A DNA stretch of 64,000 nt. Source: Lithodes maja. Lineage: Eukaryota > Arthropoda > Malacostraca > Decapoda > Lithodidae. The stretch lies in contig JBAKBP010004419.1 of the NCBI GenBank assembly GCA_037953745.1, positions 62,001 through 126,000 of the forward strand, written 5' to 3'. Positions 43,660 to 54,413 of this stretch are shown piece after piece (within the stretch, counting starts at the first letter, position 1; each line of letters opens with the position of its first letter). A program made the position numbers and the translations under genes. The notes under the pieces are model-generated. The model was given only the letters and a program-made list of their open reading frames with translations. It was not told the origin of the DNA and searched no databases.

Positions 43660-43855
43660 TTAGTACAAATTATATTCAGACAATGTTTGGCAAATGTTGA
43701 CCGTTTGACTTGTAAAATCTCTTGTAGTTTATCATCATGCCAAAAATCGGTCAGAAATGTTGCCAATTGTCCCTAATTTGTTAAACTACAGGATTCAGTA
43801 TAAGTCAAACGGTAAACATTAGCCAAACTTTGTCTGAATATATTATGTTTCCCTT
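43660..43855. repeat. Hairpin-forming inverted repeat, MITE-like
   Basis: Arms at 43674-43711 and 43802-43838 pair with few mismatches (TTCAGACAATGTTTGGC... against ...GCCAAACTTTGTCTGAA, and GTTTGACTT against AAGTCAAAC). Weaker pairing continues outward (GTCCGCTCGTC with GACGAG). The target duplication is not clear, so the outer ends are uncertain. Confidence 0.65.
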
Positions 43856-43893
43856 GTCCGGACGAGTCATATGAGCCTAGTTTGACATTTATA

Positions 43894-46800
43894 GTGGGGA
43901 GATTGTAGGCACCAATCGATCAGGGCTAGACCCAGGTGAGGTTATAGGCATGTGATAAAGAGTCGCTGGAACTCCTGTTTCATTTGCTTGGCCTCTCTTA
44001 CTGATTTTCTTTGTGCCTCATTTACACTGAGAGCAATCCAGCTAGCTCTCACAAACACCTCCTCCTCCTATCCACTTCACTACACTAAACATGCACACCA
44101 CACTTCATTCCTCCACACCAAAATTAAAAAAACACAAAATGATGAATTTTAGCCCAGCCTCGGAGTCCCCAGGGGGGGGGGGGGGGGACCATAAATGCCC
44201 CCTCATCCGACCGACCATCCCCTGACGACCCCACACAATTACCTGGACCTCGGCCTGTTACTCTTTCTATTAATTTCTGCAACATTCGCGGACTTTCCTC
44301 TAACTTTCACTCTGTTGAGCACCATCTCTCCTCCTACAAACCTGATCTTCTCTTCCTCACCGAAACCCAGGTGTCTGTAGCAACATCCAGCAACCCCTTC
44401 TCTGTATCATCCTACTTTCTCTATCCTAGTTTCAAAGCCAAAGGCGGATGTTGTGCATATGTGCACAACAAACTCACTTGCTCTCGTGTTCCCGATTTCG
44501 ACTCCTCTGAATTCTCAACTTTATGGCTCAAACTTTCCTGTCATTCTCTTACTAAATATTTCTGTGCTGTCTATCTTTCCCCTAACTCTACCAACTTTCT
44601 CAAATTCTTTGACTATCTAAACTCTACAGTGGAACACATTCTATCCATTTCTCCTTTCTCAGAAATCTCCATCTTAGGAGATTTCAACGTTCACCACCGC
44701 CAATGGCTCTCCTCTCACACTACTGATCCACCTGGTGAACAAGCCTACGTCTTTTCTATCCTAAATGACCTAGAGCAGTTAGTTCAGCAACCCACCCGTA
44801 TCCCGGATTGCATCGGAGATCGGCCCAACATTCTTGACCTGTTTCTAACTTCTAACCCTTCTTCTTATACTGTCGATCTTTTCTCTCCTTTGGGCTCCTC
44901 CGACCATAAACTTATCTCTGTCACCTGTCCTATCTCTCCAGTACAGCCACCCGATCCTCCTAGCCGGCGGCGCTTGTGGCACTTTGGCGCTGCCGACTGG
45001 GAGGCTCTTCGGCAGTACTTCTTTGATTTCCCATGGAATGATTTCTGCTTCCATGGCCGAGGACCCTCGGAGAGTGCTGAACGCATTACCGAGGTAATCC
45101 TATCGGGCATGGAAGCATACATTCCATTCTCTTTCTCTCAGACTAATGCTAAAAAATCTTGGTTTACTAACGCCTGTTCTACTGCTGTCCGCAATAAGGA
45201 GGAAGCATTCAAACGGTACCGACGCCTTAAAACTCAAGACTCTCATTCTTCATATGTTTCTGCCCGGAATCAAGCCAAATCTGTTCTTCGACTTGCCAAA
45301 CACTCTTTCATCAATAATAAATGCACTGAACTATCCAACTCTAGCTCTTCCCAAGCTTTCTGGCATCTAGCCAAAAACCTCTCCAACAATTTCTCTTCCT
45401 CGTCTTTCCCTCCCCTTTCCCACTCTGATGGCACAACCATCACTTCTTCCTCTGACAAAGCTAAACTCTTCGCTCAAACTTTTGCTAGAAACTCCACCTT
45501 GGATGATTCCGGTGCTATTCCTCCCTCTCCGCCCTCCTCTCTCTTACTTATGCCTAATATCCTAATCTCTTCTAAAGATGTACTTTCTACCCTCTCTGGG
45601 CTTAACACTAATAAGGCATACGGTCCGGACGGTGTTCCTCCTGTTGTTCTCAAAAACTGTGCTTCCGTGTTGACTCCCTGCCTAGGCAAACTCTTTCGTC
45701 TCTGTCTATCCTCTAACGTCTTCCCTTCATGCTGGAAGTTTGCTCACATTCAACCTGTCCCAAAGAAGGGTGACCGCTCTCAACCCTCCTACTATCGTCC
45801 AATTGCTCTTATCTCTTGTCTTTCTAAAGTTTTTGAAACTATTCTTGCTTCCAAATTTCTTAAGCATTTCTCTTCTCATAATCTGCTCTCAGATCGCCAG
45901 TATGGCTTCCTTAAGGGTCGCTCTACTGGTGATTTTCTTTCATATCTTACTAACTCTTGGTCATCCTCCTTTCGGGACTTCGGTGAGACTTTTTCTATTG
46001 CACTAGACATATCGAAAGCCTTCGATAGAGTCTGGCATAAATCTTTAATTTCTAAACTACCCTCCTTCGGTTTCTATCCCTCCATCTGTGCCTTTGTCTC
46101 TAATTTCCTTTCCGGCCGTTCCATAGCTGCGGTTGTGGACGGCCATTGTTCACTTCCTCACCCTATAAACTCTGGTGTTCCTCAGGGCTCTGTCCTATCT
46201 CCTATTCTCTTTCTAATTTTTTATAAATGATCTCCTTAACTGTACCTTAATTCCCATCCATTCATACGCAGACGACTCAACCTTACACTACTCCATTAGT
46301 TTTTCAGAACGCCCCAGCCAGCAATCCCTCAACGACAAACGTAATGAAGCCATAGAACTCTTAAATTCTGATCTAAATACTATTTCCAATTGGGGAAGAG
46401 AAAACCTTGTTAACTTTCATGCTTCCAAAACCCAATTTCTCCATCTATCTACCCGTCAGGATCTCCCAGCGGACTATCCCTTATTCTTCAACAATACAAA
46501 AATCAACCCTTCATCTTCTCTCAATATTCTTGGTGTCTCTTTTTCTTCTGCTCTCATTTGGAAGGACCATATTACCAGTCTTGCTAAGGCAGCCTCCCAG
46601 AAGCTGGGTGTGCTCAACCGCCTTAGGGGGTTCTTTTCCCCTGCACAGCTTCTTGCTCTGTACAGGGGCATAGTGCACCCTTGTATTGAGTATTGTTCAA
46701 ATGTGTGGGGAGGTTCCTCTCACACCGCTCTCCTAGACAAAGTTGAAAGGAAGGCCTTTCGTATCATTAACTCCCGTCCACTCACCAACTCTCTGCAATC

Positions 46801-47215
46801 TCTCTCTCTCCGCCGCAATGTTGCATCTCTCTCGCTATTCTATCGCTACTATAATAATCAGTGTTCCTCAGAGCTATCCCAGTGCATACCACCTCCTTTA
46901 CGTAGGGCACGTGGTACCCGTCTTGCAACTCAATCCCACCCCTACTCTGTGCAACTCTCCAACCCAAGAGTGAAACGTTACTCTCAAACTTTCTTCTACT
47001 CAACATCTGAGCTCTGGAACTCTCTCCCAGAATCAGTCTTTCCCTCTTCCTATGACTTAAATTGCTTCAAACTCCGTGTGTCCAGGCATTTTGGCTCGAA
47101 CGTCCCTTGATTTTGGCCCTGTCACTCTTTCAACTATGGGGGAGGCACTCGCTATAGGCAGTTATGCCTTTTGCCTCCCTCAATCACATAGAAAAAAAAC
47201 AAAAAAAAACAAAAA
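43894..47215 (+). mobile_element. Jockey-like LINE, copy 3 (full length, frameshifted)
   Basis: Same 5' start (GTGGGGAGATTGTAGGC) and 3' UTR as copy 1; ends in an A-rich run with interspersed C. Immediately followed by the 27-bp minisatellite. Confidence 0.88.
44191..47110 (+). pseudogene. LINE endonuclease-reverse transcriptase, broken by a 1-base insertion
   Basis: Open from the end of the G run through endonuclease (LFLTETQ, ILGDFNVHHRQW, GSSDHKLISV) and most of RT (AYGPDGVPPVVLKNC, DISKAFDRVWHKSL, SGVPQGSVLSP). At about 46217 it has six T where copies 1 and 2 have five, so the frame ends in LIFYK at 46230. The catalytic HSYADD segment and the C-terminus continue in the next phase to 47110. 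The RT is thus cut just before its active site. The G run upstream is 16 bases, longer than in the sisters. A C-terminal frame is open from about 46249. Confidence 0.87.
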
Positions 47216-47280
47216 TCTATATCACGGCATACAGTTTGGGACAAAAATCAGTGTTCAGAACTCTAATGGAAAAAAATTGA

Positions 47281-47745
47281 AAAGGGACTGCCAAAGACAC
47301 CAACATAAAAGGGGCTGCCACAGACACCAACATAAAAGGGGCTGCCACAGACACCAACATAAAAGGGGCTGCCACAGACACCAACATAAAAGGGGCTGCC
47401 ACAGACACCAACATAAAAGTGGCTGCCACAGACACCAACATAAAAGGGGCTGCCACAGACACCAACATAAAAGGGACTGCCACAGACACCAACATAAAAG
47501 GGGCTGCCACAGACACCAACATAAAAGGGGCTGCCACAGACACCAACATAAAAGGGGCTGCCACAGACACCAACATAAAAGGGACTGCCACAGACACCAA
47601 CATAAAAGGGGCTGCCACAGACACCAACATAAAAGGGACTGCCACAGACACCAACATAAAAGGGGCTGCCACAGACACCCACATAAAAGGGGCTGCCACA
47701 GGCACCAACATAAAAGGGGCTGCCACAGGCACCAGCATGAAGATA
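47281..47745. repeat. 27-bp minisatellite, about 17 copies
   Basis: Unit GGCTGCCACAGACACCAACA followed by TAAAAGG, repeated with rare changes. It starts about 60 bp after the LINE tail. Since 27 is divisible by three, several frames stay open on both strands; none resembles a known protein. Confidence 0.95.
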
Positions 47746-47765
47746 CAGATTGCCTCCAACCTTTA

Positions 47766-48600
47766 AAATGTTTGCATTGGGTCCTAGTATCAGTGTACAA
47801 AGTATAATGCTTTAGTCACAAAGTGCACACTTTGGCCAAACATGGTTCCTTATCCTCTGCACTACATCTGTTTAGTCAACTGATAATACAAAGAAACCAC
47901 ACTCGCAATTCATTCATATTAATTTTACTTTCATACATAAGATCACGACGAGGAACAGAACTTATGAGGGGCACTGTACAGTATTTTGCAATGTGGCGGC
48001 GGTAAGTGACATACTGAGCATGTATCAATGACCGCGTTATTACCGCAATTACCGCGCTGCCTGGTGAAAGCAAGGTGTAGACCGTAAAGTAACGTAAACG
48101 TCCATTGTTCGCAACACGCTCAAGATCACCGATACTTTAATGTGTTCCCCTCTCTCTCTCTCTCTCTCTCTTTGACTAATAACCCCCCCACCCCACCCCC
48201 CCCCCTACCCTTCAAAATGAGTCATCGTCCGTCCTCCCTTGTTATGTTATGCAACTGAATCGGTAAATTCAGAGCAAGTGATCCGTGAATATATACTGAC
48301 AAACACATACAAAAATAACTCAGTCAATAATTAGTTGCCAGTTGAGTGGCCGGAATATTTATCTGGCTAACTTTAGACAGAAAACAAATCTTTCCTCTGT
48401 TCTATAGTTTAGACAAATTATGATATCTGTTAGCGTATAGGATTAATTGATGATTAACTGATGCAAAGTAACGTTCGCTACCAGAGAGAAAGATAGATTT
48501 ACATAGATACTCTGGCCACACAGACTTTACGATCCAAACGAGGTGGTCAAGACTAAATTCTAGTAGAGATGGCATACCCGATAGAAAAAGAAAGTTGAAG
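47766..48600. other. No gene seen; TC and C runs
   Basis: Unique-looking sequence with a (TC)n at 48151-48171 and a C-rich run at 48184-48207. Confidence 0.5.
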
Positions 48601-48602
48601 GA

Positions 48603-48603
48603 A

Positions 48604-48677
<74 letters not shown>
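48603..48677. repeat. (AG)n microsatellite
   Basis: About 75 bp of GA repeats. Confidence 0.97.
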
Positions 48678-48947
48678 ACAACTAACGATTTGGGTGCCCG
48701 AGTATCCAATTACCAGCAGGGCTATTGATTTTCATGGTCCCTTGTTTTTTTTGTTTTTTGTTTTTTGGCCGATTTATGGCAACATTTTCCGTCGACATTT
48801 GAACGCTACAAAAAAATAATAAAAACTACAGTAGTATTTTTAAGCTTCGTATGGGGTATTCATTTAACGTCATGGTAACATGACTGACATATTTTGAAGT
48901 AACACATTTATCTGTATCCCGTGCATGTATAAAGACTAGAGAGGCAT

Positions 48948-48975
48948 ATATATATATATATATATATTATTTTTG

Positions 48976-49030
<55 letters not shown>
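48948..49030. repeat. (TA)n microsatellite
   Basis: Two TA runs separated by TTATTTTTGT. Confidence 0.95.
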
Positions 49031-49032
<2 letters not shown>

Positions 49033-49137
49033 GTATTAAAAAATTAGCTTTTTGATAGAATGGCATTTTTTATCAGATGTGTGCATGTGAAGTCTCAGTA
49101 AACAAACGTTTTACTTCTCCATGTCACTACACAAGAA

Positions 49138-49400
49138 CGTCACCACATCATGCAACCACTTCAACACGTCACCACAGCATGCAACCACTTGAACACGTCA
49201 CCACAGCATGCAACCACTTCTACACGTCACCACATCATGCAACCACTTCAACACGTCACCACAGCATGCAACCACTTCAACACGTCACCACATCATGCAA
49301 CCACTTCAACACGTCACCACATCATGCAACCACTTCAACACGTCACCACAGCATGCAACCACTTCAACACGTCACCACATCATGCAACCACTTCATCACG
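49138..49400. repeat. 29-bp minisatellite, about 9 copies
   Basis: Unit ATGCAACCACTTCAACACGT then CACCACA[GT]C, 29 bp. The G/T variant alternates irregularly. It decays on the right into CATCA/TCATCA-rich sequence. Confidence 0.93.
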
Positions 49401-49547
49401 TCACCATATCATTATGTAGCCACATCACTAGATTATTACGTCACCACGTCATCACATTGCCACATTATCACGTCACCACATCACTAGTTCATCATGTCTC
49501 CAGGTCATCATGCCTCACTAGATCATCCTTCACCAAATCATCATGTC

Positions 49548-49820
49548 ACCACATCATCATACTGTATATCCTCATCGTCATGTCATCACATAATCACATC
49601 ATCATATTACCACATCATGTCAGTACATAATCATGCCACCACATCATCATATATCCTCATCGTCATGTCATCACATAATCACATCATCATATTACCACAT
49701 CATGTCACTACATAATCATGTCACCACATCATCATATATCCTCATCGTCATGTCATCACATAATCACATCATCATATTACCATATCATGTCACTACATAA
49801 TCATGCCACCACATCATCAT
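49548..49820. repeat. ~88-bp tandem repeat, three copies
   Basis: Blocks with ATATCCTCATCGTCATGTCA, TCACATAATCACATCATCAT and ATTACCA.ATCATGTCA recur near 49561, 49652 and 49737. Built from CATCA-like sub-units, probably related to the adjacent 29-bp array. Confidence 0.85.
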
Positions 49821-49899
49821 GTAACCACATCACGAGATCATTACTTCACCAGAGCATCATATCACCAAATAATCCACCAACTATTTCCTATCTCCTTTC

Positions 49900-50537
49900 T
49901 TAACCTAACAAGTGCGCATGGGGGTAATTGAAAACGTCCCCCTGTGCTGACGTATTTGAGGTGTTTCCGTCACTAAAATATTCATTGTACCATTAATAGC
50001 ATTAATAATTATCCATATGCGCCTATTATGGGTTGATTATAAAGGTATTAACCTGAAACAACAATAAAACGAGTGAAAACAGCGTTTGGATGGTCAAAAT
50101 CGGAGATATAGCCCGCGAGTTGTATAATGTATGGGTGAGGCAAGCTACCTTCCCGCCAATTTCCCCCAAGGCCACTGAGACACAGTCAATCGATATTCTC
50201 TCTCTCTCTCTTGCACTCGATTGCCATCAGTGATGACAACACCCTGCTGGCAACTCGCTAATGTTAGCACGAAAATATACCTCAGAATAAGGGAATAATA
50301 GGGAAAATAGGTGATAACTGAAGGATAGGAGGAAAGTGGGGAAGGAGGGGAGGTAGAGGACTGAGATTTTGCATGGCCCAGGGGCCAAAAAAAAAAATAA
50401 ATAAATAAAAAAAAAAAATAAAAAAAAATAAAAAATGTCGATGTCAAAAGTTGATTTTTTATTTTACTTACTCACAAGAGTCTTCCCGCAGTCCGCCGGG
50501 GGAACTCTTAAGAGTCTCCCTGCAGCTCCCGGGTTAA
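49900..50537. mobile_element. TTAA-bounded dispersed repeat, copy 2 (638 bp)
   Basis: Aligns end to end with 12339-12968 with only scattered substitutions and length changes in the A-rich tract. Flanking sequence differs from copy 1, so the TTAA ends are the true limits. No coding potential. Confidence 0.7.
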
Positions 50538-50768
50538 CTGACTAACTCCTCATCATCCTCCATTCGGGACTGATTTTGCACAGTTTGCAATGAGTGCAGT
50601 GACCTACACAATATCCTTTCTACTTTGAATATCTCCCCGGATTGGACCGCAAGGTTTTTCAGCTACTAACTATTCCTCATAACTCCTAGTAAATCAGCAG
50701 CAACACACTTGTATTCCTCAGCTAGTTCACTACTCTTCTTCACTAAGTATGCGAGAGTGGCGGCGACG

Positions 50769-50982
50769 TTAACCCCTTGAGGATTATGACGCGTTCTGAC
50801 AGTTTGTTCTGGTTATTATTAGACTATTTTATTCAGATTAGGAAGGGTCTATGGAAATCAGAGTGTAAATTTAGATGGATTTTACCCATTCAACTCCCAA
50901 ATATCCTACCTAATTTGCATAAAATAGTCTAATGATAGCCAAAATACACTACTAAAGCACGTCATGATCCTCAAAGGGTTAA
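50769..50982. mobile_element. TTAA MITE, piggyBac-like (214 bp)
   Basis: Bounded by TTAA at 50769-50772 and 50979-50982. Terminal inverted repeats: CCCCTTGAGGATTATGACG on the left and, inverted, CCCTTTGAGGATCATGACG on the right. No coding potential. A lone terminal end of the same family is at 14671-14699. Confidence 0.8.
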
Positions 50983-52011
50983 TACATGAAGGACTTGTGT
51001 CAACTTTGATGGTTTTAGTTGTTGCTGGTTTGATCCTGCAGTATATTTTGGCAGTGTGGGGGAATAGAGGTTTTTATCCAATAGTATGATATTGTAATAC
51101 TATAATTATGTAGCGGATAACCTGTTGAACATTTATATATGATACGACAACATATGAACACATATCCATTAAAGTACTGTCTATACTGACACCAGACTTC
51201 AATACAATTCCTCGAAAATATGTCTCGTGAAACAGATTAATTAAACTGCAAATCAATTAAATATATGCAGACAATTGTATGTGCGTACTTGATAATTATA
51301 TATTATGAAACTAACCGTGTGTCACACACTAATATCAACAATGCCTGGGACCGACCATTCATATAAGAACAACATGTTAGTAATGTATTAATTTCATTAC
51401 GGAAAATTATTTAGAAAATAATTCAATTCAATTATGAAAACAATTATATGCCCTGTTCTGTATACTATAGATTATTTTCTTCTTATCTTCGTCTCCATAT
51501 ATATAATGCTAAGATAGGTAGGAAAATAAATCAATAAAAGAAAACCTGCTCCAAGATGTTGCCTGGATAAGACAGACTGAACAACACCAATATTGTTCAA
51601 TACCGACCCTTCCCTCCTGCAGCCTCACAATATATTTCCATTTTCTTCCTCCGACCTTCCTTCCCGGAGCCTATAACCAATACACCTTCCTCCCACACCT
51701 TCCTTCCTTGTTGCCTTTATTTCAGCTGCAGTTAGACGAATTTATGAAACTTAGGAAGGATAATTGGTAGCTACAATGATTAATTGCGATAGTCTGTAAT
51801 CTTTTATCGGGTTGACAGTCTTCCTAAGCTGAAAAAAACTGTCTAATAGTTGCTAGAATATAATAAAAAGGACTGAATGGCTTAACCCACCTACCTCTAC
51901 TCACTGTGTCTTCCTTCTTTACTCTTTATACTTCACTTCTGCTATGTTCCTCTTTCCCTCCTTTATATTTCAAAATTGCAAGGAAAAGAAAGTAAACGAG
52001 ATGTAGGTATA
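50983..52011. other. AT-rich intergenic sequence; no gene
   Basis: Mostly AT-rich. 51722-51890 holds TTAGACGAATTTATGAAACT, CTTCCTAAGCTGAA and TCTAATAGTTG, resembling the TTAA MITE interior, and ends in GGCTTAACCC: probably another decayed member. Confidence 0.45.
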
Positions 52012-52219
52012 GGTAGCGCCATCGAACTTGAAAATAATCTTGATCCCTGACCTCTCTGTAACTCAAAAGGGCCTAGAGCAAACTGGCTGTAAATATCCAC
52101 ACCTATTTCCTGGTGGACTCTTCCCAATTGATAGAAACGTCAGCCCGATTGTTTTTGTATATCTCGAGTTATAAGAAGTTAAGGAGTCAAGATTATTGCC
52201 CAAGTTCGCTGGCGCCACC
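52012..52219. mobile_element. MITE with ~35-bp terminal inverted repeats (208 bp)
   Basis: Left end GGTAGCGCCATCGAACTTG then AATAATCTTGA; right end, inverted, GGTGGCGCCAGCGAACTTGG then CAATAATCTTGAC. No transposase inside. Target duplication not resolved (ATA is near both ends), so the superfamily is open. Confidence 0.78.
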
Positions 52220-52298
52220 AATAGGAACTCACATAGCGTGGGCAATTGACCCGTACAACATAAATTATCATAAATAATGTTAGAACACTGGCATTCCT

Positions 52299-52299
52299 T

Positions 52300-52338
<39 letters not shown>

Positions 52339-52341
52339 TGT
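52299..52341. repeat. (TG)n microsatellite, insertion site of element C
   Basis: TG repeats run up to element C and resume for about 10 bp after it at 60693. Confidence 0.93.
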
Positions 52342-54199
52342 TGTGACGCATGTCGAGTATGAGCATGCTGTACAGAACGCCCAGTCATGCCCCACTCTCG
52401 CTAGGATCGTCAGGGCAGGAACTTTGGCTGTAGTCTGTGTAGAGTTTCCTAACTTAGTTTATGTGAGCCGTTGTACTATAAGTATTATAAATATGTATTT
52501 TGTTTTCATCTGAGTCAACGAGTTCTATTTTATATCATTAGTTATAAGTGTTGTGTGTGGGACTTATTTGTAATGATGAGAGGAGAGAGAGAGATATGTA
52601 ACGGAGGCCAGTGAGTGCGCCATGCGGCAGGTAGGCCTAATTCCCTCCTCCCTCCTCCCTCCTCCCCCCTCAGCGCGTGGGAAATCCTTTGTCGATCCCA
52701 GATTGAGAGAGAATATTACGTAATGATTGATAGTGGGCGGTCCTTAGTAGTTGGCGATATGCTCACTAGAGGGCCGAGTATAAAAAGGGAAGTCTAGCCG
52801 CATATCCCTTAGAACTCATCAGGCAGAGCGACTTCTTATATCCCTTGCAACTATATATATTCTTCCGACTGATGTGAACTTTCCCTACTCTCTGTACCGC
52901 CTACCTTCTTCTTCTCCTGAACCCTTTTTAACCTCAATGACCCCTTTGGTGCAGATTTAGTCAGCCAAAGTATTATCGCTTGAGTTCTCACGAGATATAT
53001 GCCTATTAGAATAGCCTATTTTGGAAGGGATAACTAGAATAGGATTGATTAATGTTTGTTGCACTCGTATATGCATTTCCCTGTGTATGATTATTCATGT
53101 TCCTGTTTTCTGCTGATCTAGGTGATGCTAGACTGGGGTGAGGCTACTAGAGTTGTGATTCCCTATGTGTATTAGGTTTTGTTGAACCTGTACAATCGCA
53201 AAGGAGACTTGGGAAGCCTAGGTGGTCTTTCTGACTGTGTACCTTGTGAGCTTAGCGCTGTGTTGCGAGTGAGGGCTTTTGCCTCTGCCACCCAGCACTG
53301 TGCTAACTCGTTTGCTTGACTTTGAGAGGATCGCCAGGAGAGAACCAGATACTAGTGATCTGGATCTCTCAAGAGAGCATCCCGTCAATTAACGTAATTT
53401 GGCCGCACAGCCTTAAGGACCTCGCTAGGCTACGAGCCGCTTGCTCAGCCATTGTTTCCTAGCCTACTACATCCCAGCTAGACTTTGCTCGGTCAGCAGA
53501 TACAGCATAGTATTGAAGCTTTCCTTATGTATGTTATTGTTTATGCACTATTGATTTCATGTGTGGCACGCATAGCTACTTTAGAGATTAGTGGCCCCCG
53601 AGCACAATCCTAGTAGGCTATTGCCAGTGCATTGTCGGAGTACTTCTTTTATATGTTTGCCATTTACTACTGTCTATTCTTATAATTCTTCTTATGTCAA
53701 TTTAAAGCCTTTAATATTAGTTAATTGCCAGTGTGTTGCTTATTGAATTGCTGTTCAAAATCCGATACTTACTTCTTACGAGTATCCGAGAAGCATCTAA
53801 CTTTATCAGAAGATTCCTTGCTCGATGCTCGAGGACTATTGTTTAACGTAACGTAATAGTGCCGATCCGAAGTAGAGGGTGGAGGACTTCTTAAGTTCTT
53901 AGTCAAGGGTGGATTACTTCGGCTTCGGCCAACACTATTCTTTGGTGTTGTTGTATTTACTTCTTTGTTTGATTGTTGACCAGACTAGATAACTCCCGTC
54001 TTTTTATTAGTCTGTTGTGAAACGCTAGTACCGAGTTCTTGTATACCCCGTTATAGCAGATAGAACTCTGGAGGGTATTGGTGTTTTTTGTTCGGCTGGC
54101 AGTACTCTGGGGTTGGGATCGTGTGTTTCCGTTGTGGCAGCGAGCCATACTCGAGTCCTGTGTGAGAGCCCTAGTGTACCCGAGTGCCCGGTCGTAACA
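52342..54199 (+). repeat. 5' LTR of element C (1858 bp)
   Basis: Close relative of element A's LTR with many shared blocks but different U3 details, notably in the 52600-52800 promoter part. Confidence 0.93.
52716..52790 (+). promoter_or_regulatory. LTR core promoter of element C
   Basis: TATAAAAAGG at 52779-52788 follows a palindromic TTACGTAA at 52716-52723. Element A has TGACGTCA in the equivalent place. Between site and TATA box C has about 25 extra bases (including GTGGGCGG). An initiator-like AGAACTCATC is ~30 bp downstream. Repeated in the 3' LTR (TATA near 59272). Confidence 0.65.
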
Positions 54200-54201
54200 A
54201 A

Positions 54202-54213
54202 TGGCGACCTTGC
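54202..54213 (+). other. Primer-binding site of element C
   Basis: TGGCGACCTTGC, two bases after the LTR. Confidence 0.75.
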
Positions 54214-54413
54214 TTAGGATTTTGTGAACAGTATACATTTTTGCAGAATTGTACAACATTTGTTTGTTTGTACTTTAGCGTGCATATTGAAGAATTTTTT
54301 TTTTTGTATGGCAATTAGTAGAGCATTTAAGAGACTCCAGTTAATTTAGTAATTAGTGCTTGCATAAGGAAGTTTAACACTTTTGTCTCGAGAATTTTTT
54401 TGTGGACTTCAGT

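Noticed and set aside
47076..47807. Long open reading through the 27-bp array (both strands)
   Set aside because: A simple consequence of a unit divisible by three; the protein is a monotonous repeat with no start context or domain, and it overlaps the end of a LINE.
49077..49903. His/Thr-rich readings at the 29- and 88-bp arrays
   Set aside because: Low-complexity translation of tandem repeats in several frames at once; no support for coding.
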